Below are positions 20,998 to 21,021 of a stretch of DNA of 21,021 bases, piece by piece. Position numbers and translations under genes: made by a program. The notes beneath the pieces are model-generated. The model was not told the DNA's origin and did no database searches. It worked only from the letters and a program-made list of their open reading frames with translations. The stretch's first letter is position 1; the number at the start of each line of letters is the position of its first letter. Source of the DNA: Chthonomonas sp. UBA6659 (GTDB taxonomy: Bacteria; Armatimonadota; Fimbriimonadia; Fimbriimonadales; Fimbriimonadaceae); NCBI GenBank assembly GCA_002455425.1, contig DKKT01000084.1:1-21021 (forward strand). The letters run 5' to 3'.

Positions 20998-21021
20998 GGC
21001 CAGGCACCCCGTGAGAGGCGG

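Overview
This is a GC-rich stretch of ordinary bacterial chromosome, densely coded on both strands, with no phage, insertion sequence, CRISPR array, tRNA or rRNA that I can see. The mix of genes suggests a free-living, poorly studied lineage. It includes lipoproteins with a pseudopilin-like C-terminus, DinB-fold proteins, a glycine/proline-rich secreted protein and a GroES with a lysine/alanine/proline tail. Armatimonadota (Fimbriimonadia-like) or a neighbouring phylum is my best guess, held with low confidence because no rRNA is present.

Layout. Positions 1-1211 (minus strand): a hairpin, a small CXXC protein and a DUF554 membrane protein joined by a GTGA overlap. Positions 1281-2812 (plus): an Lrp/AsnC regulator, a LOG-family nucleotide hydrolase and a DinB-fold protein, tightly packed. 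Positions 2846-5022: a heat-shock unit with a degenerate CIRCE operator, groES, groEL and a strong hairpin. Positions 5141-6259: threonine synthase, whose stop codon overlaps that of the convergent gene. Positions 6256-9903 (minus): an ABC exporter with an extra N-terminal domain and zinc ribbon, a tandem GNAT acetyltransferase and a DUF1854 protein. These three form an operon preceded by a leader that can fold into a three-stem structure. Positions 10143-10721 (minus): a TMEM175-type potassium channel. Positions 10771-12611 (plus): an FtsX-like permease and its LolD-like ATPase. Positions 12615-14773 (minus): a DUF4239 (bestrophin-like) membrane protein and a large lipoprotein. Positions 14791-17807 (plus): a candidate PHO box, then pstS, pstC and pstA without pstB or phoU. 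Positions 17885-20045 (plus): the alpha and beta E1 subunits of a 2-oxoacid dehydrogenase, without E2 or E3. Positions 20049-20453 (minus): an MGMT-like small protein. Positions 20551-20997 (plus): a small secreted Gly/Pro-rich protein with a leader hairpin.

The clearest regulatory inferences are HrcA control of groESL through the CIRCE-like operator and PhoB/PhoP-type control of pst through two TTAA-containing half-sites 11 bp apart. The least explained part is the ABC exporter - tandem GNAT - DUF1854 operon with its structured leader; this is my main candidate for an undescribed system. Genes are packed so tightly that three convergent pairs have 3-nt gaps or overlapping stop codons. The longest gap without a recognised gene is about 240 bp (9904-10142).
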